Assembly (NCBI RefSeq): GCF_015832195.1
Contig: NC_052027.1
Location: 20,062,688 to 20,126,687, forward strand
Reading direction: 5' to 3'
Length of the DNA: 64,000 nt
Source of the DNA: Motacilla alba alba
Taxonomy: Eukaryota > Chordata > Aves > Passeriformes > Motacillidae
Part shown: one piece after another, positions 12,401-24,568 of the stretch
Numbering within the stretch: the first letter of the stretch is position 1
Layout: each line of letters begins with the position of its first letter
Program-made: the position numbers and the translations under genes
Notes under the pieces: generated by a model
Database searches by the model: none
What the model saw: only the letters and a program-made list of their open reading frames with translations
What the model was told of the DNA's origin: nothing

Positions 12401-14039
12401 TTTTTTTTTGGTTTTTTTGGTTTTTTTTTTTCTGTAATTCTCTTTTTTTTCCCTTCTTTATTCTGTGGTTTTCTTGTATGAATGGCAAACGAAGGCTGTT
12501 TCAGTGTTGACTCAGATGGTACATACTCATAGCAGGACTTCATGTCCAGCCTTTTTGTTGATTAAATATTGTAGCATTGGGCTGTGGAAAGGAATGGCAA
12601 ATGGCAGTTCATGCCATTATGAACATGGGGTTTCTTACCAGTCGTGTATGTGAGGGCAGTCAGTGCAATATCTATAAAATAAGACATATTTTAATGGCTC
12701 TTGAAGATTGAATTCTGATCTCTTCGGAAGTGTATCCTGCAGCTACAACAGACACACGCCAGGGGCAAGGAGAGCAGAGTTTGGTGTTGCAGTGAATTTG
12801 TTATAACCCAGTGGCTCACTCCGAGTCTCCTTCTCCCTGAAGTTATTAGCCAGGGCCCTGCTGGAAGTGGGAATTAAGCCAGACATTAAGGTCATGTTGT
12901 GACCCACTTTTGCTGTTTAATGTTGAATGGGAAGTTTTAAAAGCAAACCAAAAATAATACATTAGATACTATTTTTGAGGCAAAACCCCAGCAAAATGTC
13001 TGTCATCAGGTTCCAAATGATGCCTTGCTTCACTTTAACAATGAGCTATCCATTCTATGGTCTGAATTTATGGAATGTTCAACAGTTCTGTGCCCCTGCA
13101 GGAAGAACAGGTGGTACTTTTGAATGAGTTTTGCTATGGGATAAAATGTTCCAGGACTTCGCCAGATCATATCCATCTCTAAGAAAGGAATAGCATGTGT
13201 AAAGTAAACAAGATAAAGTCAAACAACTCAAAATCTCCTCCTGAAGGAAGAACAGTTCCTGTGGGCTGAGGTGGTAGTACAGATTGGAAGGTAATGTGGA
13301 AAGGTACTGCTTAATATTATTTTAAAGGTGAACACTTATCTTGGTGAAACATCCCAAACAGGAAATCTCCTTTATCAGGCCTTGGGAGGCAGTGGACAGG
13401 GTGTGAGTGGTCAGCATGTACTGACAGGAGCCTGAGTATAACAAGAGCACATTATTTTTATATCTTGTTTGATTTATAGAGGTTTGGCTCTCTGAGGAGA
13501 GCATGGAAACAATGAAAGTACAGATCTTGACAGTCCTTATCGTGCCCATGTATAATGTGGCCACCCCCACATTACTGAGAGGAGCATCTCCATCTGGATG
13601 CACACCTTGCAGCCTTCATAGAAGTTTGTCTTGTAGGTGGAACAGAGGATTGGCAGAATTGTGGGGTGTTGCACCGTTTTCCTTCTCCATTCCTCTAGAT
13701 GACCAGGAACTGCTGGAATGATGGAGTCCATATTTTTTTTCAGAGCTCTGCTGGGGTTCACCCAGTTGACCTCCAAAGGAGTGATTGCTTTCTCCTCCCT
13801 GGCCTCTGCAGTGTTGTGGTCCACATTTGGTGAAGGAATATCCCCTTCAGTTTATCTCTGTTCCTTACAATTCTGTAAGCTTTGTTCATATTGCCCATAG
13901 AGTTGTCCTTTGCGAAGTGAAAAATCATAGGCTCTGCAGCTTCATCTACCCAAAATTAAGGTATGTATCATGTAAATCATGTATTATACCATTATAACAT
14001 TATACCATGTACCATACCACTCTGTATGGTGCACAGCTG

Positions 14040-14168
14040 TGGGCTTCCCATCCCTGGAAGTGGCAAGGCCAGTCTGGGCAGGGCTTGGAGCAACCTGGAG
14101 TAGTGGAAGGTGGAACTGGATTGTCTTTAAGGTCCTTTCCAGCCCAAACCAGCCTGGAATTCTGTGGT
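14040..14168 (+). mobile_element. CR1 LINE 3'-end fragment
   Basis: Recognisable CR1 blocks in order: CATCCCTGGAAGTGGCAAGGCC, GGCAGGGCTTGGAGCAACCTGG, AGTGGAAGGTGG, TTTAAGGTCCTTTCCAGCCC and an ATTCTGTGGT tail. The tail places it on the + strand. It is truncated at its 5' end and lacks the usual 'catggcagg' block seen in the 39.3 kb copy. Confidence 0.85.
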
Positions 14169-14861
14169 AAAGCTCAGAGCAAAGGGACAATACATCCATT
14201 CCAAACAGTTAATTAATTGCCCTCTGAAGTCTTACCCAGCCCTCCACTGATTGTAGAGAACCTCGTCAAGTGAGGTGGCTTCTAGAAAACTGATGTTAAA
14301 CTGCAGCAGTGATCTTCTGAGAACTTAAGCTCACAGACCTCTTTGTTCTGTTCTTGTTCTTTATACTTGGGATACCCAAGACTGTGGTATCAGCCCCTTG
14401 CTTTCCAAATTGAGCCTTCAAATTCAGGTTGATTCAGGTTGTAAGGTTGATTACTGAAATCCAGTGAAAATCTTCCCCGTTCCAGGCTCCAGCTCAGTCA
14501 GCTGGGTGTGCACATCTGGCTGGGCTACGAGAGCATTTCCACCACAGCAGGGTGAGGCAGGGTCATGCCACAGGAAGGCTCTCTGCAGGTGCCTCTCGCT
14601 GCCAGGCGGTTGCACCTCAGAGAGCCTCAGAGAGCACTGACAGGGAAGTCTGGAAAGCTGAAATACCTCCCACTGCACCTCTTCTGCTTTCCTTGGTGGG
14701 GATTTTGTCCTCCTTTCATTGTTTTCAATACTGAATATTCTGTACTCTTGGGAGACTACATCTCTCATGTTAGTAACTTTTCCATCTTAATTTTCCTTCT
14801 CAGTCATGTGCTGGACTGTACATAACTAATGTGGAAGGAGGGACTACAAACTAATTCCTCT

Positions 14862-14930
14862 TCTCTTGCACTAATTATTTATTTCCCCTTGTACTAACTA
14901 TTTACTTCCCCTTGTATTAATTGTCTTTAC
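14862..14930. repeat. 23-bp AT-rich tandem repeat, 3 copies
   Basis: Three diverged copies of a 23-base unit with the form CTAATTATTTATTTCCCCTTGTA. The CTAAYTATTT core starts at 14871 and 14894, and the third, more diverged copy starts at 14917. No gene overlaps it. Confidence 0.8.
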
Positions 14931-17900
14931 AGTTATAGGATTTCCTCAGCTGGAACATAAAATAGTTTCCTTCCCTTCCAGAAGATCATTGACCAAAACA
15001 TAAATATGTATTCTAATGTGCCAAGACCAAACAGATTGTTCATATTAGTCAATACCACTTTAGCTGGAGTATTGTTTGCTGTGATGAAAATCAGATTGAA
15101 TTTACTGTTTTGTCAGTGTGTTCAACAAAACTAAGATGATGATAAAGTAAAAAAAGTATTCTTGTTTAAATAATGTGTGTGTCTATAAGGCAACATATAC
15201 AATTATTCAGTCAGCATTTTTTATTAATGCAGCGTCATCTGGTTTGCTGGGATTTCTGTTTTGAATGTTCCACCTGTAGTTGCAAGTGTCATGGGTTTAC
15301 TTGTATTGGGTGATGATCAGTAAATTAAAGTATTCAAGAGTCTGGGTTGTAAGCTTACCCAGCAGATCACAGTAACTTCCTGTGGTATTAGAAAATGTAA
15401 TGTGTAGTTTACAAAATAAACAAGAGTCGCTTTTCTAATCTCATTCAGGTTTGTAGACTGAATATGGTACAGAACCACAAGTTGTTCTGAACACAAGAAG
15501 TGCGCATGTGCATCTGAGGGCAGAATCTGTCCCAGTGTATTTGGACACTTGGCAGACTATCACTGAGTGTGCCAGCTTGGGGTTCTGTGCAGAAACAGGA
15601 AAAACCCGTGCTCCTATGTCCAGGAAATTATTCTGCAAATTAAGGTTACCCCCTGGACAATTGGGATCTGTTCCCTGTCAAAGGAAGGGAGTCAAGATAC
15701 AGGATTCCATGTCTGCTGCAGGCAAAAGTGCAGGATAAACACGAGGTGGAAGATGGAGGCAGTGCACGTGTGACTTCTGTAAGCTCCACCTGGAATTATT
15801 GATGTCTCTGCATGATGGGCTCCAAGATGGAATAGCAGAGCGGGCTTCTTTCCTTTTCAGTTTGGTACACACCAAATCAAATTAATTCCATTATCTTTTA
15901 TGGAAAGTTTGTGCAGGAACACTTGGGATTGATGGATTACATCTGTGGCTGCTGACTGATTAGCAGCATGATAGATGCAGCTTCATTTACAGGGATTTAC
16001 TTTCATTCATGAGGAAAAATTGAAGGTTTCTTTCCAGGACTTTGTTTTGCATTAAAACTTTTCAAAGTGCTCAGCAAATGGTAGGCTTTGATTTCCATTT
16101 GTTTAATGCCCGTGGTAACCAACATTTCTGTGAAAACATTTTCACCAAGTGTTCTGGTTTTTCCTCCATTAAAATAAATTTTTTTTGCTTTAGCTGAAGA
16201 ATTTAATTGCTATATATAATAACCTTGATATGGACCTTTTTTTGTCACCATATGAGAGGAAACTGCTCCCAGGGAATGATCACTGTTGTTTTTTCTGGAT
16301 TTTATTAGTTTGTAATTGTCAATATGCCTCGTGGTATGTCCAGTCCGTACTCCAGATATGCTTTTGTCCGCAGTCCATGGAGGTTGAGAAAGCATGTGCA
16401 GGAATGCTGAAACAAGTCTGAGTTCCTTTTCTTCAGACCAAAAAATCATGTATTTTGTCAGATGCTCTACCAGATTCAGTAATTGGGTATTTTTCAATGC
16501 CCAACAGCTAGACTTTCACCATTAATCATGATAGTGACAAAGTCAGGACGCAATGACAGAAAAATTATTTGCTGCAAACTTGCTGTATTGACATTTTGTT
16601 TTGACACTGATTTGGAATTAATTGGCAGACTGAAGCCAACCCCTCTGAGTTCCTCTGGAGGGTCTGAAGTTAATTCCTCAGTTCTGAAGCTGAAGTTCAG
16701 GCGATGGAGGCAGCTCGGCCTCACAGGTATGCTGTGCAAAGCTGCCTGGCAGCTCCCTTCAGCCTTCCCTGGATGAAAACCATTGTTAATTATTTCCAAA
16801 TTGCCACATGGCAGCGCACAGGGCAGGAAAGGCCACTTGCTAAGCTGTCAGTTAAATAGTAGGCTTTCTTTAGCCTAATGTGGATTTTAGATGGGGGTGG
16901 GGGAATTTTCAGTTTGAACTGTTTGGAAAGAGCTGCCTGAAATAGGTAGGGAGTGCTCAGATGTTCCAACCAACGCATTTCCCAACAAAAGGTCTGCATT
17001 ACTGTCACTGCCTAGGGCAGTGGGGTTCAAAGTGCATAACAGAAGACTGGATTACGAAAAAGAAACAAATGCAAAACTTAAATCTGCTGCTTACAGAGAG
17101 TTCTAAGTAGTATCAGAGTTCTTTCAGGAAAGGAGGAAAGGAGAAAGGGGGAGAAGGAATCACAGAGGGGAATGGGAATGACATCTCAGGTTTTGCGTGC
17201 CACTGTCCCTGCAAGCACGCTCTTTTCTTGGTAAGAGGCACTGCAGCCCTGCAAATGGGAGCTTTGTAAAACTGTGGGAAGGGGCAGGGGGCTGGAGCAT
17301 CCTGCAGGGAGGTTACAGAAAGGAAGCAGAGAGAGAGAGAAATCTAGTCCAGGATCTTGAAGGGATATATTTGAGGGGCACAGTTACGAGATTCTGCAGG
17401 GGTTGTGCTTGGGTTAGTTTTGGGAAATGGTAAATATCTAAATAGTGGGGAGCATCTTGGAAACTAGGGGTTTGTTCCTTCCTGAGAGAGAAGAGAGGAG
17501 TGCAGCTCTTTAAATAAATGAGAAGAAGTTCTTTCTTTCACTTATCAGAGCAGCCTCCAGTATTGACAGTGCTCACCCAAGCCCAGAGGCCGGAGCTGGT
17601 GCTGGCTCCTGGGAGCTGCACTGCCTCATCACGAGGCTATCTCCACATGTGTGTGGCTGCTCAAGGTGCTGTGGAGCTCAGGGACCTGCCTGCTGCCAAA
17701 AGAGCTCTCCCTGTGCAAATTAGTTCATAACTTATGAGCTTTGACAAGTTTTTGTTGGCAATGCCCTGGGAAACATTTTTGCGTGGCTGTTGCTGAGTTT
17801 GCTTTAATCTTTTCCTAGATTTCTTTGGCTGGTGTGGAAATAGCTGGATTATTTAATTGTGTTTTTGAGGAGTATATATAGTCACCTGAAACTCGGCAAT

Positions 17901-19101
17901 GTAAAAAGAAGAGAAAAAAAGTGTATCAATAGCAAACACATTTATTTTCACTCCAGTGTAAGAGTTTGGCTCCTTCTGCAGCAGGGCTGTGACCCTGGCC
18001 CAGCTGTCAGGACTTGCTGAGCCTCCTGTGCATTGTCCAGAGGAGGCCGTGGTTAGTATGTCAGGGATCCCATGGTCAGTTTGTCAGGGTCCCTGTGGCA
18101 GAGTCCTGGGCCTGTCCCTGCTGTTCTGGTCCCTGTGCTGAGCTCCCCATGTCCCATGTGAGCCCTTCATCTCTGGCTCCTGGGCAGCTGCTGTGCTTCC
18201 TCTGAGTCACTGGATCTGCTGCACTGGCGACTCCCAATGACACACGATTTCACTCCTCTGGAATCCAAGTACCTGCCCTGTTTTGCTGGGCTGGGCTGAA
18301 GGGGAGCACTGACACAATAGCCCCAAGACATGATTCTCCCCTCCCTAGCTCTGTCATTCCCTTGGAAAAAGGCTGCCTTTGCACTCCGGGACTTCAGAAA
18401 GCCTTCAAACCCTTCACATTGTGGAAGAATAAGTCCCAGAGCTGCCTGGTCACTTCTGTTAATGCTTGGCTACTTCAGCTGAAATACCTTGGGTGATGCT
18501 TTTCCATTACTACTGTGTGTCAGGTTCCTGTTTGGATTTGAGCATGGGGAATGTCCTGGGAAGCTTCTGGAGCATCTCTGCCCAAGGGCACTTCTGCTGG
18601 GAAGGGAGTTCTTATCAGAGTTCTTTTGGGAAGCTGCGTGAGTTTTGATCCCATCCTGCTTTCTTCTTGTTTGTCTCCTCTTGAGTTCACTGTTGAATTG
18701 AGAAAAATTTCTCCAGACTCCCAAATGTCCATTTTTAAAAGCTTTTCCATGAAAAGGGGGTTAATGATAACTGATTTCATATTGAAAACAAAGCTGAGGA
18801 AAACTGCCTGCAAAAGTTATGACTCCTGAACACAGGCTTGTTTAGCCAAGAACCAGAGTGTTGACAACTCCTGAGTGCTTTACTTTTAATAACAAAAAGC
18901 AGCTTCTGGGATTTACCCTGAGGTTCATCCTACCCCTCTGCTCCTTCTGCCCAACACAGGGGTTCAGCTCAGCTCAGATTCCAGTAATTTGCAGGCAGAG
19001 ATGATGGGCCCCGGGCCTGAATGTTGCATAAGAGCAGTGATGGAAACACTTCTCCCTTTTCATTCATCCTCCCAGTGAATAGCCCTGCAGTTCCCTCTGT
19101 G

Positions 19102-19156
19102 AGGAGAGCAGCAGTCCCTTCCAGCAGCAGTCCCTTCCAGCAGCAATCCCTTCCAG
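19102..19156. repeat. 16-bp tandem repeat (CAGTCCCTTCCAGCAG), about 3 copies
   Basis: The unit repeats at 19112, 19128 and 19144, with a single G-to-A change in the last copy (CAATCCC). It is short, GC-rich and intronic, with no apparent function. Confidence 0.9.
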
Positions 19157-19376
19157 CGCCTGGTGAGATCACAAGTTTCCGGATTGAGAGGGTGTGAAAG
19201 GAAGATCTAATCCATGGGCTGGCACAGCCCAGTCAGGACTTAGTGGGTTTAGGGTTTTTTCCTGGTTTTCATACAAGATTGAAATGCTCTCACAAATTTC
19301 CATTTTCTCTTGCATTTAAAAGGGATTGTTTTAAAATTGTTGTTTCCTTCCGTCCCCTCCCTTCTTCCTCCCACAG

Positions 19377-19498
19377 TCTAAACTGTGACCGCAGGCAGGG
19401 AGAGCTGCTGGCAGCTGCAGCAGCCCGGAGCTCTGGCTGGGGAGAGGTGTGAAAATGCTCGGACTGGGGAAATACATTCCCCCTGCTCCTCGGGACGG
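19377..19498 (+). other. Candidate unannotated exon within FBLN2 intron 1
   Basis: A 122-base GC-rich segment is preceded by an excellent acceptor: an almost unbroken pyrimidine tract from about 19342 to 19371 ending CCCACAG at 19376. It is followed by a good donor, ACGG then GTGAGC at 19499. It carries an ATG at 19455, but the frame does not lead into the fibulin-2 start. If used, it would be a 5' UTR or alternative leader exon. No transcript evidence is available from sequence, so this could equally be a decoy splice pair. Confidence 0.3.
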
Positions 19499-22400
19499 GT
19501 GAGCACATGGACTTCTGCCTGCTGCTCTGCTTTCTGCAGAGCTTTCACCACTGTGACAGAAATTCAGCATCACCAAAAGATTCACCAGCACAGAGCTGGG
19601 CTGTGTTTGGTCCCTGCTCACGTACAGCTTGAACCTGCAGGGCCAATTTCAGCTGGCTGGCAATGGGAAAGCAGGAGAATGGTTCATTGCAGCTCTGTGG
19701 GCTGATGAACTTGCTTTGTGCACAGGTGGTGAGTGCCAGCCCCACGCTGGCTTTCCCACAGGTTTTTTCTTTGTGTGTCTGAACCTTAGGTGTGGATTCC
19801 TGGGCAGGCTCAGGGGCTGTTCCCCCCGTTACACCCAGCAGGGCGTGTGCTCCTGGTACCCAGCACGGGAAGGACTGCACAGATGGCTGCCACCTTCTGC
19901 TCTTACATCAGCCTGGCATCTGGCCCTGCTCACTCTCAAAAGTAGAAGATACAGATCAAACCAGCATTTCTATTACTGTCGTCCTCTAAAATGGCAATTT
20001 AGTGAGGGACTGAGAGGTGGGTCAGAGAAAAGAACTGTTCTGTCTAAACCTCTTCACAGGGATCTGCAGCTGGTGAAATTGCAGATACATCTTAAAGATG
20101 GAAGTCAGTGGGTTCTCCTACAGTGCATTGGATTTATTCTCTTTACTGCTTTTTGTTTATAAATGGCTGTCTCCTTTTGTTCAGTGAACATTTGACAGAA
20201 TGCTCCTGTGTTGCTCCTGTGGCATCTCTTCCACATGTGCCCACCTTCTGTATGTCTCTGGGGCACCCTTCACACACCCAGAGACATTGTCTTTGGGTGA
20301 AATCTTTGAAGGAGAGTGCCTCCTGTCACCTCTGCTTACCTAAATAATCTTTCAGGTTCAGCACTGAAATGAAACCATCTGGAAAAAAGATCTCCCAATA
20401 AAATGCTCCTCTTAATTTAAAGAGCTTGCTCATTTAAAATGTCTAGATCTTCTGTGGGAACACACTGGTTTCATCAACATTTTAGAGTAATATGACTGAA
20501 CAATTTTAATCAAGTCAACATTCTTTCTTTTGGTTTTATGTTATGGCTTTGAATGAAGTAAATCACTTGCAGTATATTGTTTTGAAAAAAAAAAGTCAGA
20601 ATTTATAACTTTTTGGCCCTAAACCGAATTGAAATAAGCATCTTGAAATCTTGTTTTATTCCCCTGCCAGGAGACAGGAATATGGTGTTTTTCAGCCAGG
20701 ACTAGTTACAATTTTGATGGCTGCTGCTTTTAGCCCTGGCTGTCCCATCACACAGATACTAGGTTCATCTGCTTTCCTTTCCCATGAAAATGTGTGCCTG
20801 CAGTTCATGCTTATTTGGACTGTTTTTAAAGCTGATTTTCCATAAGGTGTCTTTACTCTGCCTTTCTTAGGAATATTTTTTAAAGAAGGAATTGAGGCAT
20901 AAGGAACTGCAGCAGTGTGATCATCCTCCATTTACTGCTGGTTTACCTCACATGTTTATGTGGGTAGAATTTGAGGGACTCACTCTCAGTCCAGAGCATC
21001 GCCCCTCTCTTGCACGGACACTCCTGCTTGCTCAGGAGGTATTATGAGGACAGGAATGGCAACAACTTATTTAATAATGGCCCAGTAAAACCCAGTAAAG
21101 CCATCAGGGTCAGCCCTTGAACCAAAGCAGAGCAGGATATACAGGTTAGGAAATTCCACTATGGACATGAATGGAATTCTCCTGGGACATGAAGCAGTGC
21201 ATGAGGCCTGGCATGGGTGGCACATACTTCCCTTACTGTAGAGCTCTCTAAAGCTTTCAGCAGAACCTTTGAAAGACTTTTATTTTAGGTGTGCAGGGCA
21301 TAATTTGTCACTCAACGGAACAGCAAAAATCAGTGACTTTGTAATAGTGGGTGAAGGACATTGGTGAGAGTACAAAGAACCAATTTTCATTTTAGTGAAG
21401 CTCTTGTGTATTGCCCTGGTTGTGTAAAAGGACATCAAGGAAAGCATTAAAATAGTTAATGGAAACAAATTATTGCAACAACATCTGCTGGTAATAAACT
21501 CCCCTGTCCTACAGAGCTAGCGTATTGTTTTTACCCTCTTGGTTCAGAGACCTTTATTTACAGCTCCAGCTTTTGGTGCCATTCCCCAGTAATGAGCTGG
21601 GGATCAGAACATCACTGCAGTGTTGGGGCAGGGCAAGGGTCCAGAGGTGGAGCACAGCAGCTGCAGGGGCTGGCAGGAGCACAGCTCTGTGTGCAGGGAT
21701 GGGGGCTCACTGGGGCTCAGCAGCCCTGTCTGTGCTTCTGTCAGAGGTGGTTTTCTCTGTGCCTGAAGTAGAGGCTGTTCCTTTGATAAGTGAGTTTATG
21801 GTTTGGGGGGAGTGATGGGTGTGGGAAACAGATGGAGAAAGCACAGGGAAATGCAGTGGTTTAAAGGAATAAAATGACACTTTTTGTTGGAGTCATTGCA
21901 CTACAACCAAGGAGCCTCTGAGGAAGGAAAGTGAGCCTGAGGAAAGGGAAGGTTGTAGTGTCATTCATGGAGGAAGGGCTTATAAGGATTTCGGCCTTAT
22001 CAGTTAAGCCTGAAAACCCAAATGCTGAGAGATGTGGAAATGGTGGGAAGAGGAAATCAAGGGGGGACTGAGCAGGGCACGGAGCAGAGAGCGTGAGAGG
22101 CAGGGACAGGGCTGGCCGTGAGCTCTCAGAGCTCTCTGTGGGTGAGAGGCAAGGCAGCAAGGATGGGAACAGAGGAAGGACTGGCGGTGACCCTGGCAAG
22201 CAAACAAACCCTTGGATAGAAACGGGTGGGGGCGAGGGGGGCAGGGGGTGATAGCACAGGGGAGCAGCTCCTTTCTCCAAAGCAGGACTGTCCTGTGATG
22301 AACCCTCAGCTGTCCCTGAACACTCTCCCTGTGAGGGATGACTGCTTTCTGCCTCTTGCTTCAGCACAGGGGTTTCTTTTGGGAGCGTGTGCCTGAGGCG

Positions 22401-24233
22401 TTTTGGGGCACCATTTACCTGGAGCTGTGCCCCACACGGGCTGGCTGGGCTGGGCTGTCCCTTACCTGTCCCACAGGTGATGCCTGGCCCTGCCCTGGTG
22501 CACACTGAGGCTGCCAGACCTGCGTCTCTGACACCGACATGGCCCATTTTGGGTGCTGGGGCTCTCAGGGAAGCCTGATGTAAAAAAGGGAATATGGCCA
22601 GGGCAGAGCTGAGCTCAGCTGCCTCCCCATGGGGTTTGCACTGAGGCATCACAGTCAGGAGGTACCACGGGAGGGGATGTGACAAAATCCTGCTGTGAGC
22701 CCCTTACAGAAGTCACCTGTAGTTGTCCTCCCATTCATTATTTCCCAGCTAAAGCAATGTAACAATTACAAATTTGGATTACCTGGAAAAACTGCTGAAA
22801 GCAGGATAAATTATTAATTCCCAGGCTGCATTCTGAAGAATTAATTTCAGCACCACATATTGAAAGTTCTCCTTCATGAGAAATAGCCTGGTTTTGAGAG
22901 CAGTGAGATTCTGAAAAAGTGAAATTGTTCCAAGCCATTATTGTATTTTCTGACATTTATTTTTCAATCACTCTCCTTTAGCATACTCAGCTGATTTACT
23001 CAAATTAGCAATAGGAAACCTACATTTGTAAGAATTCTGTCTCTGTATAAGGTACTGAAGTAATTGGGATTCCAGGGCAGAACTGTGGAAATTCTTAGCA
23101 CGGTTTGCCCATATCTTATCAGAACAGGCAGGCATTTTCCACAGCCTGGCCTCTTGCCAGAGGGACTGAGCAAACTTGTTGGAAGCCCCCTTTGAATGGG
23201 AGAAGTAATCTTTCTGAACGGATTTTCTGGCACAACTCCTGTTGCGTGTGTGGTTCATTGTTCTGGGTGATGTGGCTGTATTTTACCCCCTAGATAAATG
23301 TTTTAGGGTTGTTGTTTTTTGGGTTTTTTTTATGATGGGAAGGGTCCTGGGAAAATAATCAGATTGCCGGTTCTATAAAATTTCTATAGGCAAATGGTTT
23401 TTTTTGTTGTAAGTGGTTTTCCATGTTAATTGTGTAGCTTTGTGAGCATAATTTTGATATAAAGGGCAACACCTGATTAACCCTTGAACTTTTTGATGTT
23501 CAAAGGCCTTAGTAATTAGAAAGCAAACTATTTTCTCCTCTTCAAGGCATTTTAACAGTGTTGTTGTGGCAGTTCATGTATGTAGAGATGTATGTTGTGT
23601 GTTCAGAGTATAGTATAGTATTTAGTATTCACTAAAAAGTACTGCTGATGTTGTCAAAACTAAAAGAAGTGGTTGCCAGTGGTGGCACACCCTCAGTTGT
23701 TGTAAATGTCCTCCAGTGAAGTTGGAGTCAATCCCTCTGTGCACCACAGTCCTGCTGTGGAGCTGTGCCAACCTCTGTGAGTGAAGAATCTGGCCCTTAA
23801 TATGAATTACAGGATAGTTAGTATGATGTGTAACCAAAAAGTAACCACAACACACAAAGAAGTTCTATTTTATCCCTGCGGGAGCAAAGAAATAACTTTT
23901 AATGCTGAAGACCGAAGTGCAAGAGATTGCTCAGTGGGGGAAGGAGGCAGAAAAAATCCAGATTTTGAGTTAACATGTATACAGACAAATTCTCACGTCC
24001 CAAGGCTAAGTTTTGTCTATAAAAATTCCTTAAGATTTGAGTCTTTGTAATTAAAACATAAAGAATAATTATCTTAAGCTCATATCTGCAGAGGAAGAAC
24101 AGTGTATTTACTTATTCTCTGCCAAAAAATCTTTTTAGCTGGAAAGATTAACAAAAAGGCATTGAAGTATAAAGAAGGGCCTTCCTTTTATTGAAATATA
24201 TATGTTTTGCCAACAGACTCAGAGCAGTCACAA

Positions 24234-24568
24234 CCATTTTTTCTTCCTTTCTTTTTCAGAACAGGGGTGGGAGAAGCATCCAGCTCCAAACTTAGTGACT
24301 CTAATGCTTGGAAGACATTATGATTAATTTTTGTCCTTAGGTTTCCAGATGTTGGATTTCATCCCAACTTTTAAAGACCTCTAATGTTTAACAGGATACG
24401 TGCTGAGTGTAGTCTTTAACAGAGTTTTCTTTCATAACTCCAGGATCTATGAGAAAAGGTAACTTAGGAGGCCACTGCAGAATCGGAGCTGAAGCCCCAG
24501 CCTTCCAGGAGAGCCGCCAAGGCTGAACGTGCGGGGTTGGAGCGGAGCCGCATTCCTTCAGGAAGACG
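24234..24568 (+). other. FBLN2: FBLN2 exon 2 5' UTR and competing splice acceptors
   Basis: Three acceptors could start exon 2. The one ending at 24259 has the best pyrimidine tract (CATTTTTTCTTCCTTTCTTTTTCAG from 24234). One at 24443 follows TTTTCTTTCATAACTCCAG. A weak one at 24480 follows GCCACTGCAG. An exon starting at 24260 would carry upstream ATGs at 24304, 24320, 24349, 24384 and 24449. Starting at 24444 leaves only the 24449 ATG, which opens a 25-codon uORF stopping at 24526. Starting at 24481 leaves no upstream ATG, and GC content rises at that point. Confidence 0.6.

Larger units (their letters stand above)
567..24259 (+). other. FBLN2: FBLN2 intron 1 (inferred)
   Basis: About 23.7 kb between the candidate first exon and the large coding exon. 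Apart from the repeats listed separately I see no coding exon. The region is mostly AT-rich, with scattered GC-rich islands near 8.6, 9.2, 10.7, 19.4 and 22.2 kb. Open frames here do not look like genes. The longest, 21861-22685 on the - strand, begins at TTG and is a low-complexity Pro/Ser/Leu translation. A possible extra exon at 19377-19498 is listed on its own. If the acceptor at 24443 or 24480 is used instead of 24259, the intron is slightly longer. Confidence 0.6.

Noticed and set aside
19629..20162. 177-codon open frame on +
   Set aside because: It starts at TTG, has mixed composition and no domain or homolog that I recognise, and lies in intron 1.
21861..22685. 274-codon open frame on the - strand, the longest outside FBLN2 and the 5' CpG region
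   Set aside because: It starts at TTG and is Pro/Ser/Leu-rich with no recognisable domain, no nearby polyadenylation signal and no splice context. It is probably a chance opening in a GC-rich intron patch.
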